From positions 1-64,000 of the forward strand of contig JABFVM010000037.1 in NCBI GenBank assembly GCA_013362785.1: a DNA stretch of 64,000 bases. The letters are read 5' to 3'. The stretch comes from Streptomyces sp. (GTDB lineage Bacteria; Actinomycetota; Actinomycetes; Streptomycetales; Streptomycetaceae). Position 1 is the stretch's first letter, and every line of letters starts with the position of its first letter. A program made the position numbers and the translations under genes. The notes under the pieces are model-generated. The model was not told the origin of the DNA. It did no database searches and saw nothing but the letters and a program-made list of their open reading frames with translations. This document shows, piece after piece, positions 37,788 through 47,559 of this stretch.

Positions 37788-39802
37788 CAGCTCCCCTTGG
37801 CCTCGGCGAGCGGTTTCCCGGGCTTCTCGGCGAAGGGCTCGCCGTGGACGTACCGGCCGAGCGCGGTGAGCGGGAAGACCTGCCGGTAGAGGTGGTAATT
37901 GATCGAGAAGTCCCAGGGGAACCCGGTGCCGGTGAAGTACGGCTCGTCCCAGGAGCCGTCCGCCAGCTGGGTGGCGGCCAGCCACTCGATTCCGCGTTCG
38001 ACCGCCTTGGAGTCCTTCTCCCCCGCCGCCAGCAGCGCCATCAGCGCCCACGCGGTCTGCGAGGCGGTCGAGGCGCCCTTGCCGCTCCACTCCTTGACGT
38101 ACTTGTAGGAGCGCAGGTCCTCGCCCCAGCCGCCGTCGTCGTTCTGGACGGACTCCAACCAGGTGACGGCGCGGCGGATCGCCGGGTGCGAGCCCGGGAA
38201 CCCGGCGGCCACGAGGGCGGGGACGACGGATCCGGTGCCGTAGACGTAGTTCACGCCCCAGCGCCCGAACCAGGAGCCGTCCGGTTCCTGCTCGGCGAGC
38301 AGCCAGCGGATGCCGCGCCGGGTGCGCGGGTCGTGGGCGAGGCCCTCGACCGCGAGCATCTCGACGACATGTGCGGTGACGTCCGCCGACGGCGGGTCGA
38401 TGACCTCGCCGAAGTCGCAGAACGGCAGCCGGTTCGGGAACGGGCTGGTGTTGTCGACGTCGAAGGCGCCCCACGCGCCGTTGCGCGACTGCATCCCGAG
38501 ATTCCAGCGCACGCCGCGCCCGATCGCCCGCTCCACCCGCTCCGGGTCGTGGTGGCGGACCCGGCGCAGCGCGAGGACCACCTCGGCGGTGTCGTCGATG
38601 TCGGGGTAGTTGTCGTTGTGGAACTCGAACGCCCAGCCGCCCGGCGGCAGTTGGGGCCGCTTGACCGCCCAGTCACCGGGCCGGACGATCTCCTCGCCCA
38701 GCATCCAGTCCGCCGCCTTCACCAGCTGCGGATGATCGGCGGGCACGCCCGCGTCCACGAGCGCGATGGTCGCCAGGCAGGTGTCCCAGACCGGCGACTG
38801 GCAGGCCTCGATCATCCGGGCGCCGTCCTCGCGCCAGACGGCGAAACGGTCCAGTGACGCCAGCCCCTCGCGCATCACCGGGTGTTCGAGGTCGTAGCCG
38901 AGCAGCCGCAGCGCGATGATCGAGTACACCGCCGGCGGCTGGATGCCGCCCCAGCAGCCGTCGTTCTCCTGCCGCTCGATGATCCAGCGGGCGGCGCTGT
39001 TCATGGCCGCCTTGCGCAGCCGGCGCGGGGCGACCTTGCGCAACTGGTGCAGCGCCTTGTCGAGCCGCTGGAAGGCGCCGTCCCAACTCGCCGCCGGAGC
39101 AAGGGGCTTGAGTGGGTTGGGGTTCGCCGGGTCGGTGTGCAGTTCGTCGAGCGGGAACGGCGCGGGCCGTACCGGGCGCTTCGCGGAGACGATCGTCAGC
39201 GGGACGATGGTCTGCCGGGCCCAGCAGCCGAAGTCGTAGATGTTGAGCGGGACCCACTTGGGGAAGTAGATGAGCTCCGGCGGGAGTTCGGGCAGGTCCT
39301 CCCACTTCCACCAGCCGAACAGGGCCAGCCAGATCCGGGTGAAGACCCGGGCCGCGGCGATGCCGCCCTGCTCACGGATCCAGGCGGAGGCCCTGGCCAT
39401 GTGGGGGGCGTCCGGCGCGTCGCCGGCCAGGCGGAGGGCGACGTACGCTTCGATGGTGGCGGAGAGCTCGCCGGGCGCGCCGTAGAAGGTGCCCCAGGTG
39501 CCGTCCTCACGCTGCTCTCCCCGGATGAAGAGCGCGGCGGCCGTCGTGGTCCTCTCGTCCCGGATCCCTAGGAACTGACGAAGCAGCAGATCCTCGGCGT
39601 CCATGGTGACGTTCGTTTCGAGGTCGCCCTTCCACCAGCCCTGGGCGTCCTGCTTCGCCAGCAGGAAGTCGGTGGCGCGCCGCACCGCGCGCACGGCGGC
39701 GTCGTGTACCCCGGCCGCCCCAGGGGTCTCGCTGTCGGTGTCGCTGGCCGCGGCTGCCCGGGGCGGCAGCGCCCCGGTGCTTCCGTCGGTCGTCGCTGTC
39801 AT
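37787..39802 (-). CDS. shc: Squalene-hopene cyclase
   Basis: QW motifs, DIDDTAEV (DxDD), full length 671 aa. Confidence 0.97.
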   Translation of the reverse strand: MTATTDGSTGALPPRAAAASDTDSETPGAAGVHDAAVRAVRRATDFLLAKQDAQGWWKGDLETNVTMDAEDLLLRQFLGIRDERTTTAAALFIRGEQREDGTWGTFYGAPGELSATIEAYVALRLAGDAPDAPHMARASAWIREQGGIAAARVFTRIWLALFGWWKWEDLPELPPELIYFPKWVPLNIYDFGCWARQTIVPLTIVSAKRPVRPAPFPLDELHTDPANPNPLKPLAPAASWDGAFQRLDKALHQLRKVAPRRLRKAAMNSAARWIIERQENDGCWGGIQPPAVYSIIALRLLGYDLEHPVMREGLASLDRFAVWREDGARMIEACQSPVWDTCLATIALVDAGVPADHPQLVKAADWMLGEEIVRPGDWAVKRPQLPPGGWAFEFHNDNYPDIDDTAEVVLALRRVRHHDPERVERAIGRGVRWNLGMQSRNGAWGAFDVDNTSPFPNRLPFCDFGEVIDPPSADVTAHVVEMLAVEGLAHDPRTRRGIRWLLAEQEPDGSWFGRWGVNYVYGTGSVVPALVAAGFPGSHPAIRRAVTWLESVQNDDGGWGEDLRSYKYVKEWSGKGASTASQTAWALMALLAAGEKDSKAVERGIEWLAATQLADGSWDEPYFTGTGFPWDFSINYHLYRQVFPLTALGRYVHGEPFAEKPGKPLAEAKGS

Positions 39803-39942
39803 GGCTTCCCCTTCGTGCAGTGCTACTGGCTGTGCGTCTGCTGTGGGTCCGCCGTCGGCCGGTGCGCTGTGTCCAGCTGCACCGGCCGGCGACTACGCGA
39901 GGGCTATTCGACCGATACTGATCATCTCTTTTCGCCCGGTGA

Positions 39943-41079
39943 TCATCTCTTCCGTACGACGACGAAGTCGGCCAGCGCCGTGAACTGCGCCCGCACCCGC
40001 TCGGGCATGTCGACGGCGTCGAGGGCCCCGACGGCGATGGTGTGCTGCCGGCGTGCCTCCTCGGTGGTCCACTCCCGGCCGCCCGCCTCCTCGATGAGGG
40101 CGGCGCGGGCCGCGAACTCCTCCTCGGAGAAGTTCTCGAAGTCGCTGCTCTTGGCGTCGGCGGCGAGGATCTCGCCGAGCCGCTCGGAGGCGGCGCCGCC
40201 CGCCGCGAGCGCGGCCACGACCGGCAGGGACTTCTTGCGCTGACGCAGATCGCTCCAGGTCTGCTTGCCGGTGGAGACCGGGTCGCCCCAGATGCCGAGC
40301 AGGTCGTCGACGGCCTGGAAGGCGAGGCCCAGGTGGTAGCCGTACTTCTCCAGGGTGTCGGCGGTGCGGTCGTCCGCACCGGCCAGCACCGCGCCGATGG
40401 AGCTGGCGCAGGCGATCAGGGCGCCGGTCTTGTTGCCCTCCATCTCCAGGCACTCCTCGACGCTGACGCGGTCGCGGTGCTCGTAGGAGATGTCCTGCGC
40501 CTGTCCGTCGATGAGGGCGCGGGTGGCGGTGGTCAGACGGCGGGTGGCGCGGCCCGCCTCGACGGTGCCGAGCTCCAGCAGCAGCTCGTTGGCCAGCGCG
40601 AACATGGCGTCGCCGACGAGGATCGCCTGGGCGGGGCCGTGCACCTTCCAGACCGTGTCGCGGTGCCGGCGCTGCTCGTCGCCGTCCATCAGGTCGTCGT
40701 GCAGCAGGGAGAAGTTGTGGACCAGTTCGACGGCCACGGCGCCGGGGATGCCGACCTCGGGCGCGGCACCGGTGACCTCGGCGGAGAGCACCGCGAGGGC
40801 GGGGCGTACGGCCTTGCCGCCGTCGCCCGCCGTGGGCTTGCCGTCGGCGTCGATCCAGCCGAAGTGGTAGGCGGAAACGGTGTCCATGGGAGGGGCCAGA
40901 CGATCGACGGCCGCCCGCAGTACCGGTGTGGCCAGGGTCCTACCGCGCTCCAGGAGCGCGGCCACGTCCACCGCGTTCTCTTGAGCGGCCTTCGAGGCCG
41001 GGGGCACAGTGGGCACAGTCTCTCCTCTTGTTGCGGTACCGGGGGTGCGGGGGCCTGCCGCCTGGCGCTCGTTCAGCAT
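39943..41079 (-). CDS. Polyprenyl (farnesyl/geranylgeranyl-type) diphosphate synthase
   Basis: ELVHNFSLLHDDLMDGDEQRR (first Asp-rich motif), FQAVDDLLGIWGD. Confidence 0.93.
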   Translation of the reverse strand: MLNERQAAGPRTPGTATRGETVPTVPPASKAAQENAVDVAALLERGRTLATPVLRAAVDRLAPPMDTVSAYHFGWIDADGKPTAGDGGKAVRPALAVLSAEVTGAAPEVGIPGAVAVELVHNFSLLHDDLMDGDEQRRHRDTVWKVHGPAQAILVGDAMFALANELLLELGTVEAGRATRRLTTATRALIDGQAQDISYEHRDRVSVEECLEMEGNKTGALIACASSIGAVLAGADDRTADTLEKYGYHLGLAFQAVDDLLGIWGDPVSTGKQTWSDLRQRKKSLPVVAALAAGGAASERLGEILAADAKSSDFENFSEEEFAARAALIEEAGGREWTTEEARRQHTIAVGALDAVDMPERVRAQFTALADFVVVRKR

Positions 41080-42506
41080 CACGCCGCCTCCTCGACGTTG
41101 AAGAGGTGGCTGGGGCGGGGCCGGCCCAGGGCGCCCAGCGCGGCACCGGCCGCGCTGACGCCACTGCGGACCGCACTCTCCATGGTCGCGGGCCACCCTG
41201 TGGCGGTCCACGCTCCGGCCAGATAGAGACCGGGGGCCTTGGTACGGGCGCCGGGCCGCAGCCGTCCGACGCCGGGGGTGGGAGCGAAGGTCGCGGTGCG
41301 CTCCCGGGTCACGAAGAAGTCCTTCACCCGCGCACCGCGCGCCCTGGGCAACAGCCGCTCCAGCTCGGGCAGATAGCGCTCGCGCAGGGCGGCGACGGGC
41401 TCGTCGATCTCGTCCTGCGCGGCCGACTGGGACAGCGCGAGGTACTGGCCGCCGCGGAGCCCGGAGGCCTCGGTGCGGTCGAACACCCACTGGACCGGGG
41501 TGCCGAGGGCCGCGAAGAACGGCCTGGTGAGCACCTTGCGGTCGTAGACGACATGGACGTTGAGGATCGGCGCGGTGCCGATCTCCAGCAGGTCCTCCGG
41601 TGCGTCGAGGGCGCCCTCGGGCAGCAGGTCGTACGCCTCGCGCTGGGCGACGGCGAGCACGATGGTGTCCGCCCGGAGCGTCTCGCCGGGAACCTGGACG
41701 CTCCAACGTCCGTTCTCTTCAGGGGAGATGGAGGTGACGCGTGTACGGACCTCGATACGAACGCCCGCCGAGTCGAGCGCCTTGCGGGCCAGCCGGTCAT
41801 GCAGATCACCCAGCGGGACGTGCGCCCAGCCGATGTCGGCCGCGCCCGGGTCGGACAGCAGACCGGTCTTGAACACCATCGCGGCGAGCCCCAGTGAGGC
41901 GTCGCCCGCGACCGCGTTGAGGGTGGCGACCCCGACCAGGTCCCACAGTGCCTCGATGGCACGCGCCGACTGACCGTGCGCGGCCAGCCAGCCGCCGAAG
42001 TCCTGGGCGTCCAGGGCCGGATCGGCGAGGTCGAGCCCCTTGAGCGCGAGCGCGGCCCGCCCGACACTGGCGCGCTCGGCCAGTGACAGATGCGGATAGG
42101 TCGCGAGGCTCCGGCCCAGGTGCAGGGGTACGGGCAGCGCGTCGCGCCGCAGCCTGCCGAGCCGCCGTCCCTCGGGCTTGTCGACGTCGAGTACGGGCAC
42201 GTCGAGACGATCCTGCAGCGGCGCCAGCGCCGTTCCCTCGATGCGGTCGAGGAACCAGCGGTAGGCGGTGCAGCAGCGCAGGTACACGTGCTGTCCGTTG
42301 TCGACGGTGAGGTCGCCGCGCTGGAAGGAGAAGGCCAGGCCGCCCAGCCTCGGCCGGCCCTCGATCAGGGTGACGCGCACTCCGGCGTCGGCGAGCGCGA
42401 GCGCGGCGGTGATGCCGGCGAGCCCGCCGCCGACCACGACGGCGTCCCTCCCCGGGCGTTGCGGGATGTCCGCGAGCGGCTCTTGCGGCCGCGTGCCGTC
42501 GGTCAT
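41079..42506 (-). CDS. hpnE: Hydroxysqualene dehydroxylase HpnE
   Basis: FAD motif VVVGGGLAGITAALALADAG; operon position. Confidence 0.92.
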   Translation of the reverse strand: MTDGTRPQEPLADIPQRPGRDAVVVGGGLAGITAALALADAGVRVTLIEGRPRLGGLAFSFQRGDLTVDNGQHVYLRCCTAYRWFLDRIEGTALAPLQDRLDVPVLDVDKPEGRRLGRLRRDALPVPLHLGRSLATYPHLSLAERASVGRAALALKGLDLADPALDAQDFGGWLAAHGQSARAIEALWDLVGVATLNAVAGDASLGLAAMVFKTGLLSDPGAADIGWAHVPLGDLHDRLARKALDSAGVRIEVRTRVTSISPEENGRWSVQVPGETLRADTIVLAVAQREAYDLLPEGALDAPEDLLEIGTAPILNVHVVYDRKVLTRPFFAALGTPVQWVFDRTEASGLRGGQYLALSQSAAQDEIDEPVAALRERYLPELERLLPRARGARVKDFFVTRERTATFAPTPGVGRLRPGARTKAPGLYLAGAWTATGWPATMESAVRSGVSAAGAALGALGRPRPSHLFNVEEAA

Positions 42507-42646
42507 CGTGCACCCTCCCCTGCGCGACCGCCGTACCGGTGCTCGAACACCGGACGGCCGGTCGTCTCAGTCAGGGACGCCGCCCGGCGGCGGAGGGTTG
42601 CCCGCCACTTTTCGCCGGTGGCATCACCTTGGGCCGGAATGTCCAT
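42503..42646 (-). CDS. 47-aa conserved-type small protein (DUF6380-like)
   Basis: MDIPAQGDATGEKWRATLRRRAASLTETTGRPVFEHRYGGRAGEGAR; TGATG with the hpnD stop, ATGA with the hpnE start; absent from the ORF track because under 60 aa. Confidence 0.7.
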   Translation of the reverse strand: MDIPAQGDATGEKWRATLRRRAASLTETTGRPVFEHRYGGRAGEGAR

Positions 42647-43596
42647 CAGGCGCGCCTCCTGACGGTCCGTCGGGTCACATGCCGGGCGTCCAGACCGGAC
42701 AGGCCGCGCACGGCGACGTACGCCTTCTCGCGTCCGGGCAGGGAGACCCGGCCGCGCAGCACGGCCTCGGGGTCGCGCTCGATGCGGTCGAGGAGGCGGC
42801 GGTAGATGCCCGCCATGGCGGCGACACAGGCGCCGCTGCGCCGGTCGAGCATGGGGAGCAGCCGGTAGCCCTCGGCGAAAAGTGCGCGGGCCCGACGCAC
42901 TTCGAAGTGCACGAGGCCCGCGAAGTCGGAGCCCTCCGGTGGTGTCGGCCCGCTGAAGCCGGCCGAGCAGCCGAACTTGGCGAGGTCGTCGGAGGGCAGA
43001 TAGGTGCGCCCGCCCTCGCCGTCCTCGCGAACGTCCCGCAGGATGTTGGTGAGTTGCAGCGCGAGCCCGAGGGTGTCGGCGTACTCCGGGGCGCGCTCGG
43101 CGCCGCGCGCTCCGGGTTCGGTGCCGAACACGCCGAGCGAGAGCCGCCCGATGGCGCCCGCGACACAGCGGCAGTAGACCTTCAGGTCGTCCCAGGTCTC
43201 GTAGGTCTCGCCGCGCACATCCATCAGGACGCCGTCGATGAGTTCGTCGAGGCCGCCGAGCGGGATCGGGAAGGTGTCGGCGGCGTGGGCGAGGGCGACG
43301 GCCACGGGGTCGGTGTCGTCCTCGTCGACCGCGCGGTCACGGATCCGGGTCAGCAGCTCCCGGGTGTCCTCAAGTCTGGCGACCTTGACGTCGCCGGTCA
43401 GGGCGCCGTCGCCGATGTCGTCGACGCGGCGCGAGAACGCGTACAGCGCCGACATCGCGCGGCGCTTGGACGTGGGCAGCAGTCGGATGCCATAGGCGAA
43501 GTTACGGGCCTGCTGTCCGGTGACGGCCTCGCAGTAGCTGTAGGCGGCGAGTACCGGTGCGGACACGTGTGGTGCAGACTCCACGGTCCGGATCAC
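42646..43596 (-). CDS. hpnD: Presqualene diphosphate synthase HpnD
   Basis: Squalene/phytoene synthase family; YAFSRRVDDIGDG, QLTNILRDVREDGEGGRTYLP. Confidence 0.93.
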   Translation of the reverse strand: MIRTVESAPHVSAPVLAAYSYCEAVTGQQARNFAYGIRLLPTSKRRAMSALYAFSRRVDDIGDGALTGDVKVARLEDTRELLTRIRDRAVDEDDTDPVAVALAHAADTFPIPLGGLDELIDGVLMDVRGETYETWDDLKVYCRCVAGAIGRLSLGVFGTEPGARGAERAPEYADTLGLALQLTNILRDVREDGEGGRTYLPSDDLAKFGCSAGFSGPTPPEGSDFAGLVHFEVRRARALFAEGYRLLPMLDRRSGACVAAMAGIYRRLLDRIERDPEAVLRGRVSLPGREKAYVAVRGLSGLDARHVTRRTVRRRA

Positions 43597-44492
43597 CCCT
43601 CTCCTCGCAGAGTCACGCCCACCTCACGCAGCAGCTGCAGCTTGCCGGCCTTGGGCGGGCCTGGAAGTACGTCGTATTCGGCGGCGGCGATCGCGCGGAT
43701 CGCCGCCCTTCCCCCCGCCACGAAACCCGCGAGCAGCAGCTTGAGCCTGCCGTGGACGCTACCCACCAGGGGGGTGCCTTCATTCAGGAGGTTCTGGGCA
43801 CGTTCGGCTTCGTATGCAACCAGTGCGCGCACCGATGCGCCTGCTGTTTTTGCCGCGAGATCGGTTTCCTCGACGTGGAAGCGCTTCATGTCCGCCGCGG
43901 GCAGATAGATCCGGTCACGGCCGAGGTCCTCGGCGATGTCCTGAAGGTGCTCGACGATCTGCAGCGCCGTGCACACCGCGTCGGAGCGGCGGATCCGCTC
44001 GGGGGTCGCCGTGCCGGTGACGGCGAGGACGAGACGGCCGACGGGGTTGGCGGACAGTTCGCAGTAGGCAAGGAGGTCGTCGTAGGTCTCGTACCGCCCG
44101 ACGAGCTGGTCCTGACGGTTGGCAGCGATCAGGCCGAGGAAGGGCTCGGGGGTCAGCGCGCCGCGGCGGACGGCCGGCTGCAGCCGGCGCAGCAGGGGGT
44201 GGCGCGGGGTGCCGTCGAAGACCCGGCGCAGGTCGGCCTCGAAGGCGTCGAGCAGAACCAGCCGGTCCTCGGCGTCCGCGGCCGACACGCCGAGCAGACG
44301 GGCGTCGGCGCCGCCGGGAGCGAGATCGCCGTCGCCGATGTCGTCGACGAGGCGGGCGAAGCCGTAGACGGCCATGAGGTCGGCGCGCCAGGCCCTGGGC
44401 AGGAAGAAAGGCGCCACGGGGAAGTTCTCCGCAGCGGCCTTGTCGAGTGTGCCGCGCTCCGGATCACCCGCGCGCGTGCCGGTTGCCGTCAC
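43593..44492 (-). CDS. hpnC: Squalene synthase HpnC
   Basis: VYGFARLVDDIGDGD; ALQIVEHLQDIAEDLGRDRIYLP. Confidence 0.93.
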   Translation of the reverse strand: MTATGTRAGDPERGTLDKAAAENFPVAPFFLPRAWRADLMAVYGFARLVDDIGDGDLAPGGADARLLGVSAADAEDRLVLLDAFEADLRRVFDGTPRHPLLRRLQPAVRRGALTPEPFLGLIAANRQDQLVGRYETYDDLLAYCELSANPVGRLVLAVTGTATPERIRRSDAVCTALQIVEHLQDIAEDLGRDRIYLPAADMKRFHVEETDLAAKTAGASVRALVAYEAERAQNLLNEGTPLVGSVHGRLKLLLAGFVAGGRAAIRAIAAAEYDVLPGPPKAGKLQLLREVGVTLRGEG

Positions 44493-44811
44493 CGTGGACT
44501 GCCCGGGGCGGGGACGGCGCAGGCTGCTGCGTTCAGCTGGGGAGTTTCCGTAGCCATTGCCGTCACATCTCCCGTTCTACACCGACGACCCAATGCACAC
44601 TATTTCGGACACGCCGCCCGGCTGTCCGCGCCGCAGCCCGGAGAGAGGGGTGTCGCGCCTTATCGCCCCACTTGCCGTGTTTCGGTACCGGTACAGCTTA
44701 CGTTGTACAACGGGGCAAGGCCCGTGGGGGTGTCCTGCACATCACAACAACACACCGATTGGCGTCAAGATTCCTCGGGCCAGCCGGAGTTGACGTTTCC
44801 TTTGCAGACGC

Positions 44812-44843
44812 GGGCCCCGCCGGAGACAGTTCCGGCGGGGCCC
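44812..44843 (-). terminator. Terminator downstream of the ABC exporter operon
   Basis: GGGCCCCGCCGGA-gacagt-TCCGGCGGGGCCC, 13 bp perfect stem. Confidence 0.75.
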
Positions 44844-44883
44844 GGGGAAGCCTTCTGGGCCGCACGGCCCATGTCCGGGTGGA

Positions 44884-45663
44884 CTACTTGCCCGTGAACT
44901 TCTCGTACTCCTTGAGGACCTCGTCCGTAGGCCCGTCCATCCGCAGCTCGCCGCGTTCCAGCCACAGGACGCGGTTGCAGGTGTCCCGGATCGACTTGTT
45001 GTTGTGGCTCACCAGGAACACCGTGCCCGCTTCCTTGCGCAGCTCACGGATCCGGGCCTCGGAACGCTTCTGGAAGGAACGGTCACCGGTGGCCAGCGCC
45101 TCGTCGATCATCAGGACGTCGTGGTCCTTGGCGGCGGCGATGGAGAAGCGCAGCCGGGCCGCCATGCCGGAGGAGTAGGTGCGCATGGGCAGGGTGATGA
45201 AGTCGCCCTTCTCGTTGATGCCGGAGAAGTCGACGATGCCCTGGTAGCGCTCCTTGATCTGCTCACGGGACATGCCCATGGCGAGACCGCCCAATATGAC
45301 GTTGCGCTCGCCGGTGAGGTCGTTCATCAGGGCCGCGTTCACGCCGAGGAGGGAGGGCTGGCCGTCGGTGTAGACCTTGCCCTTCTCCGGCGGGAGCAGG
45401 CCGGCGATGGCGCGCAGCAGGGTGGACTTGCCGGAGCCGTTGGAGCCGATGAGGCCGATGGCCTCGCCGCGGTAGGCGACGAAGGAGACGCCGCGCACGG
45501 CGTGCACCTTGCGCACACCCCGCTCCTCGCCGCGCTTGATGATGCGGCTCAGCGCCGCGGTGGCGCTGCCCTTGCCGGTCTTGGCGCCGTTGACGCGGTA
45601 GACGATGTGCAGCTCGTCGGCGATGACGGTGGGGATGTGGGCATCCGTGTTCTGCTCAGCCAC
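44884..45663 (-). CDS. ABC transporter ATP-binding protein (polysaccharide/teichoic acid exporter, TagH-like)
   Basis: GLIGSNGSGKSTLLRAIAGLLPPEKGKVYTDGQPSLLGVNAALMNDLTGERNVILGG. Confidence 0.9.
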   Translation of the reverse strand: MAEQNTDAHIPTVIADELHIVYRVNGAKTGKGSATAALSRIIKRGEERGVRKVHAVRGVSFVAYRGEAIGLIGSNGSGKSTLLRAIAGLLPPEKGKVYTDGQPSLLGVNAALMNDLTGERNVILGGLAMGMSREQIKERYQGIVDFSGINEKGDFITLPMRTYSSGMAARLRFSIAAAKDHDVLMIDEALATGDRSFQKRSEARIRELRKEAGTVFLVSHNNKSIRDTCNRVLWLERGELRMDGPTDEVLKEYEKFTGK

Positions 45664-46585
45664 GGCCGTACCTCTCTTCCGCCTTCCAGAAGTAGACGAA
45701 GCCGCCGACCGCGAACAGCACGGCCCAGCCGAGCGCGGCCGCCCAGACGTGGTGGGGGAGGTTCTCACGGCCGTAGCCGTCGATGAGGGCGAAGCGCATC
45801 AGGTCCATGTAGATGGCCGCCGGGTTCCACTGCAGGACGGTCGACACCCACTGCGGCTTGCCGGCCAGCATGATCGGGATGGAGAACATCACGCCGGACG
45901 CGTACATCCACGTACGCATCACGAAGGGCATGAGCTGGGCCAGGTCCGGGGTCTTGGCGCCGGCGCGGGCCATGATCAGGGCGAGGCCGGTGTTGAACAG
46001 GAACTGAAGGGCCAGCACCGGGAGGATCAGCACCCAGCTCGCCTTCGGATAGCTGCCGAAGCCGATCGCCACCGCGAACAGCACGATCATCGAGAACAGC
46101 AGCTGCTGGAGCTGCTGGAGCGCGAAGGAGATGGGGAGCGAGGCGCGCGGGAAGTGCAGGGCGCGGACCAGGCCGAGGTTGCCGGAGATCGCGCGTACGC
46201 CCGCCATCACCGAGCTCTGGGTGAAGGTGAACAGGAAGACGCCCGTGACCAGGAACGGGATGTACACCTTGCGCGGCATGCCGCGGTCGGCCTGGAGGAT
46301 CATGCCGAAGATGAAGAAGTACACGGCCGCGTTCAGCAGCGGGGTCGCCACCTGCCACAGCTGGCCGAGCTTCGCCTGGCTGTACTGGGCGGTCAGCTTC
46401 GCCCGCGAGAACGCGAGGATGAAGTGCCGCCGGTCCCAGAGCTGGCGGATGTACTCGAACAGCGAGGGCCGGGCGCCGCTCACGGACAGCCCGTACTTGG
46501 CGGCCAGCTGGGCCGCCGTGCGTCCCTCGTCGGGCGACGGAGGCGCGCTCACCGCGACCGAACCGTCGTGCGTTGTCTCACTCAC
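45656..46585 (-). CDS. ABC-2 type permease (TagG-like)
   Basis: LGQLWQVATPLLNAAVYFFIFGMIL; overlaps the ATPase gene. Confidence 0.9.
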   Translation of the reverse strand: MSETTHDGSVAVSAPPSPDEGRTAAQLAAKYGLSVSGARPSLFEYIRQLWDRRHFILAFSRAKLTAQYSQAKLGQLWQVATPLLNAAVYFFIFGMILQADRGMPRKVYIPFLVTGVFLFTFTQSSVMAGVRAISGNLGLVRALHFPRASLPISFALQQLQQLLFSMIVLFAVAIGFGSYPKASWVLILPVLALQFLFNTGLALIMARAGAKTPDLAQLMPFVMRTWMYASGVMFSIPIMLAGKPQWVSTVLQWNPAAIYMDLMRFALIDGYGRENLPHHVWAAALGWAVLFAVGGFVYFWKAEERYGRG

Positions 46586-46681
46586 CAGTGGAAACTTTCG
46601 TCTTCGAGATGCGCAGCCTGTGCCGGCCTGGCATGTACCTGGGGCCGGGTTGCGGCCCTGTGGCTCTCAGGGTCGAGCTTG

Positions 46682-47554
46682 TCAGATGACCGGAGGTCGG
46701 CCCAGTCGAGTCAGCCGCCACACCGTACGCCACTTCATGGGCCTGCGGGGACCGCACGAAGTGGTCCAGCCTTCCCGGAATCCGCCGAACCATGCCCTCA
46801 GGGCGGAGCGGGAGGGGCGGCGGACGAGGGTGAGCAGCAGCCAGACGCCCAGATAGACCGGGACGAGGGGGGCGGGGAGGTTGCGGCGGGCGAGCCAGAC
46901 GCGGTTGCGGGCGACCATGCGGTGGTAGACCGCGTGCCGGGAGGGCGCGGTCGTCGGGTGGTACAGCACCATGTCGGACCGGTAGTCGATCATCCAGCCC
47001 GCGTCGAGGGCCCGCCATGCCAGGTCGGTTTCCTCATGGGCGTAGAAGAATTCGTCCGGGAGCCCGCCGACTTCGGCGAAGACCTGGGTGCGCACGGCGT
47101 TGGCGCCGCCGAGGAAGGTGGTGACCCGGGAGGAGCGCATCGGGTCGGAGGCGCGCAGCCGGGGGACGTGGCGGCGCTGGGTGACCCCGGTGTCGGGGTC
47201 GGCGATGCGGAAGCTGATGATGCCGAGCTTCGGGTCGGCCGTGAAGGCCTCGCGGCACAGCTCGGCGGTGTCGTGCTGGGCGAGGAGGCCGTCGTCGTCG
47301 AGGAAGAGCAATATGTCGACGTCGCGGCCGCTGGGGCCGAAGGCCTCGATGCCGACGTTGCGGCCGCCGGGGATGCCGAGGTTCTCGGGCAGCTCGATGG
47401 TGCGGACGCCCTCGGGGACGTCCGGGACCGGGGAGCCGTTGCCGACCACGACGACCTCGACGCGGTCGCCGTCCTGCTTGGCGACCGAGTCGAGGAGGGC
47501 GCGCAGCTCGTCGGGGCGGTTGCCCATGGTGATGATGACCGCGCCGACCTTCAT
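46682..47554 (-). CDS. Family 2 glycosyltransferase
   Basis: VGAVIITMGNRPDELRALLDSV...NLGIPGGRNVGIEAF...LLFLDDDGLL. Confidence 0.9.
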   Translation of the reverse strand: MKVGAVIITMGNRPDELRALLDSVAKQDGDRVEVVVVGNGSPVPDVPEGVRTIELPENLGIPGGRNVGIEAFGPSGRDVDILLFLDDDGLLAQHDTAELCREAFTADPKLGIISFRIADPDTGVTQRRHVPRLRASDPMRSSRVTTFLGGANAVRTQVFAEVGGLPDEFFYAHEETDLAWRALDAGWMIDYRSDMVLYHPTTAPSRHAVYHRMVARNRVWLARRNLPAPLVPVYLGVWLLLTLVRRPSRSALRAWFGGFREGWTTSCGPRRPMKWRTVWRLTRLGRPPVI

Positions 47555-47559
47555 GCCGT

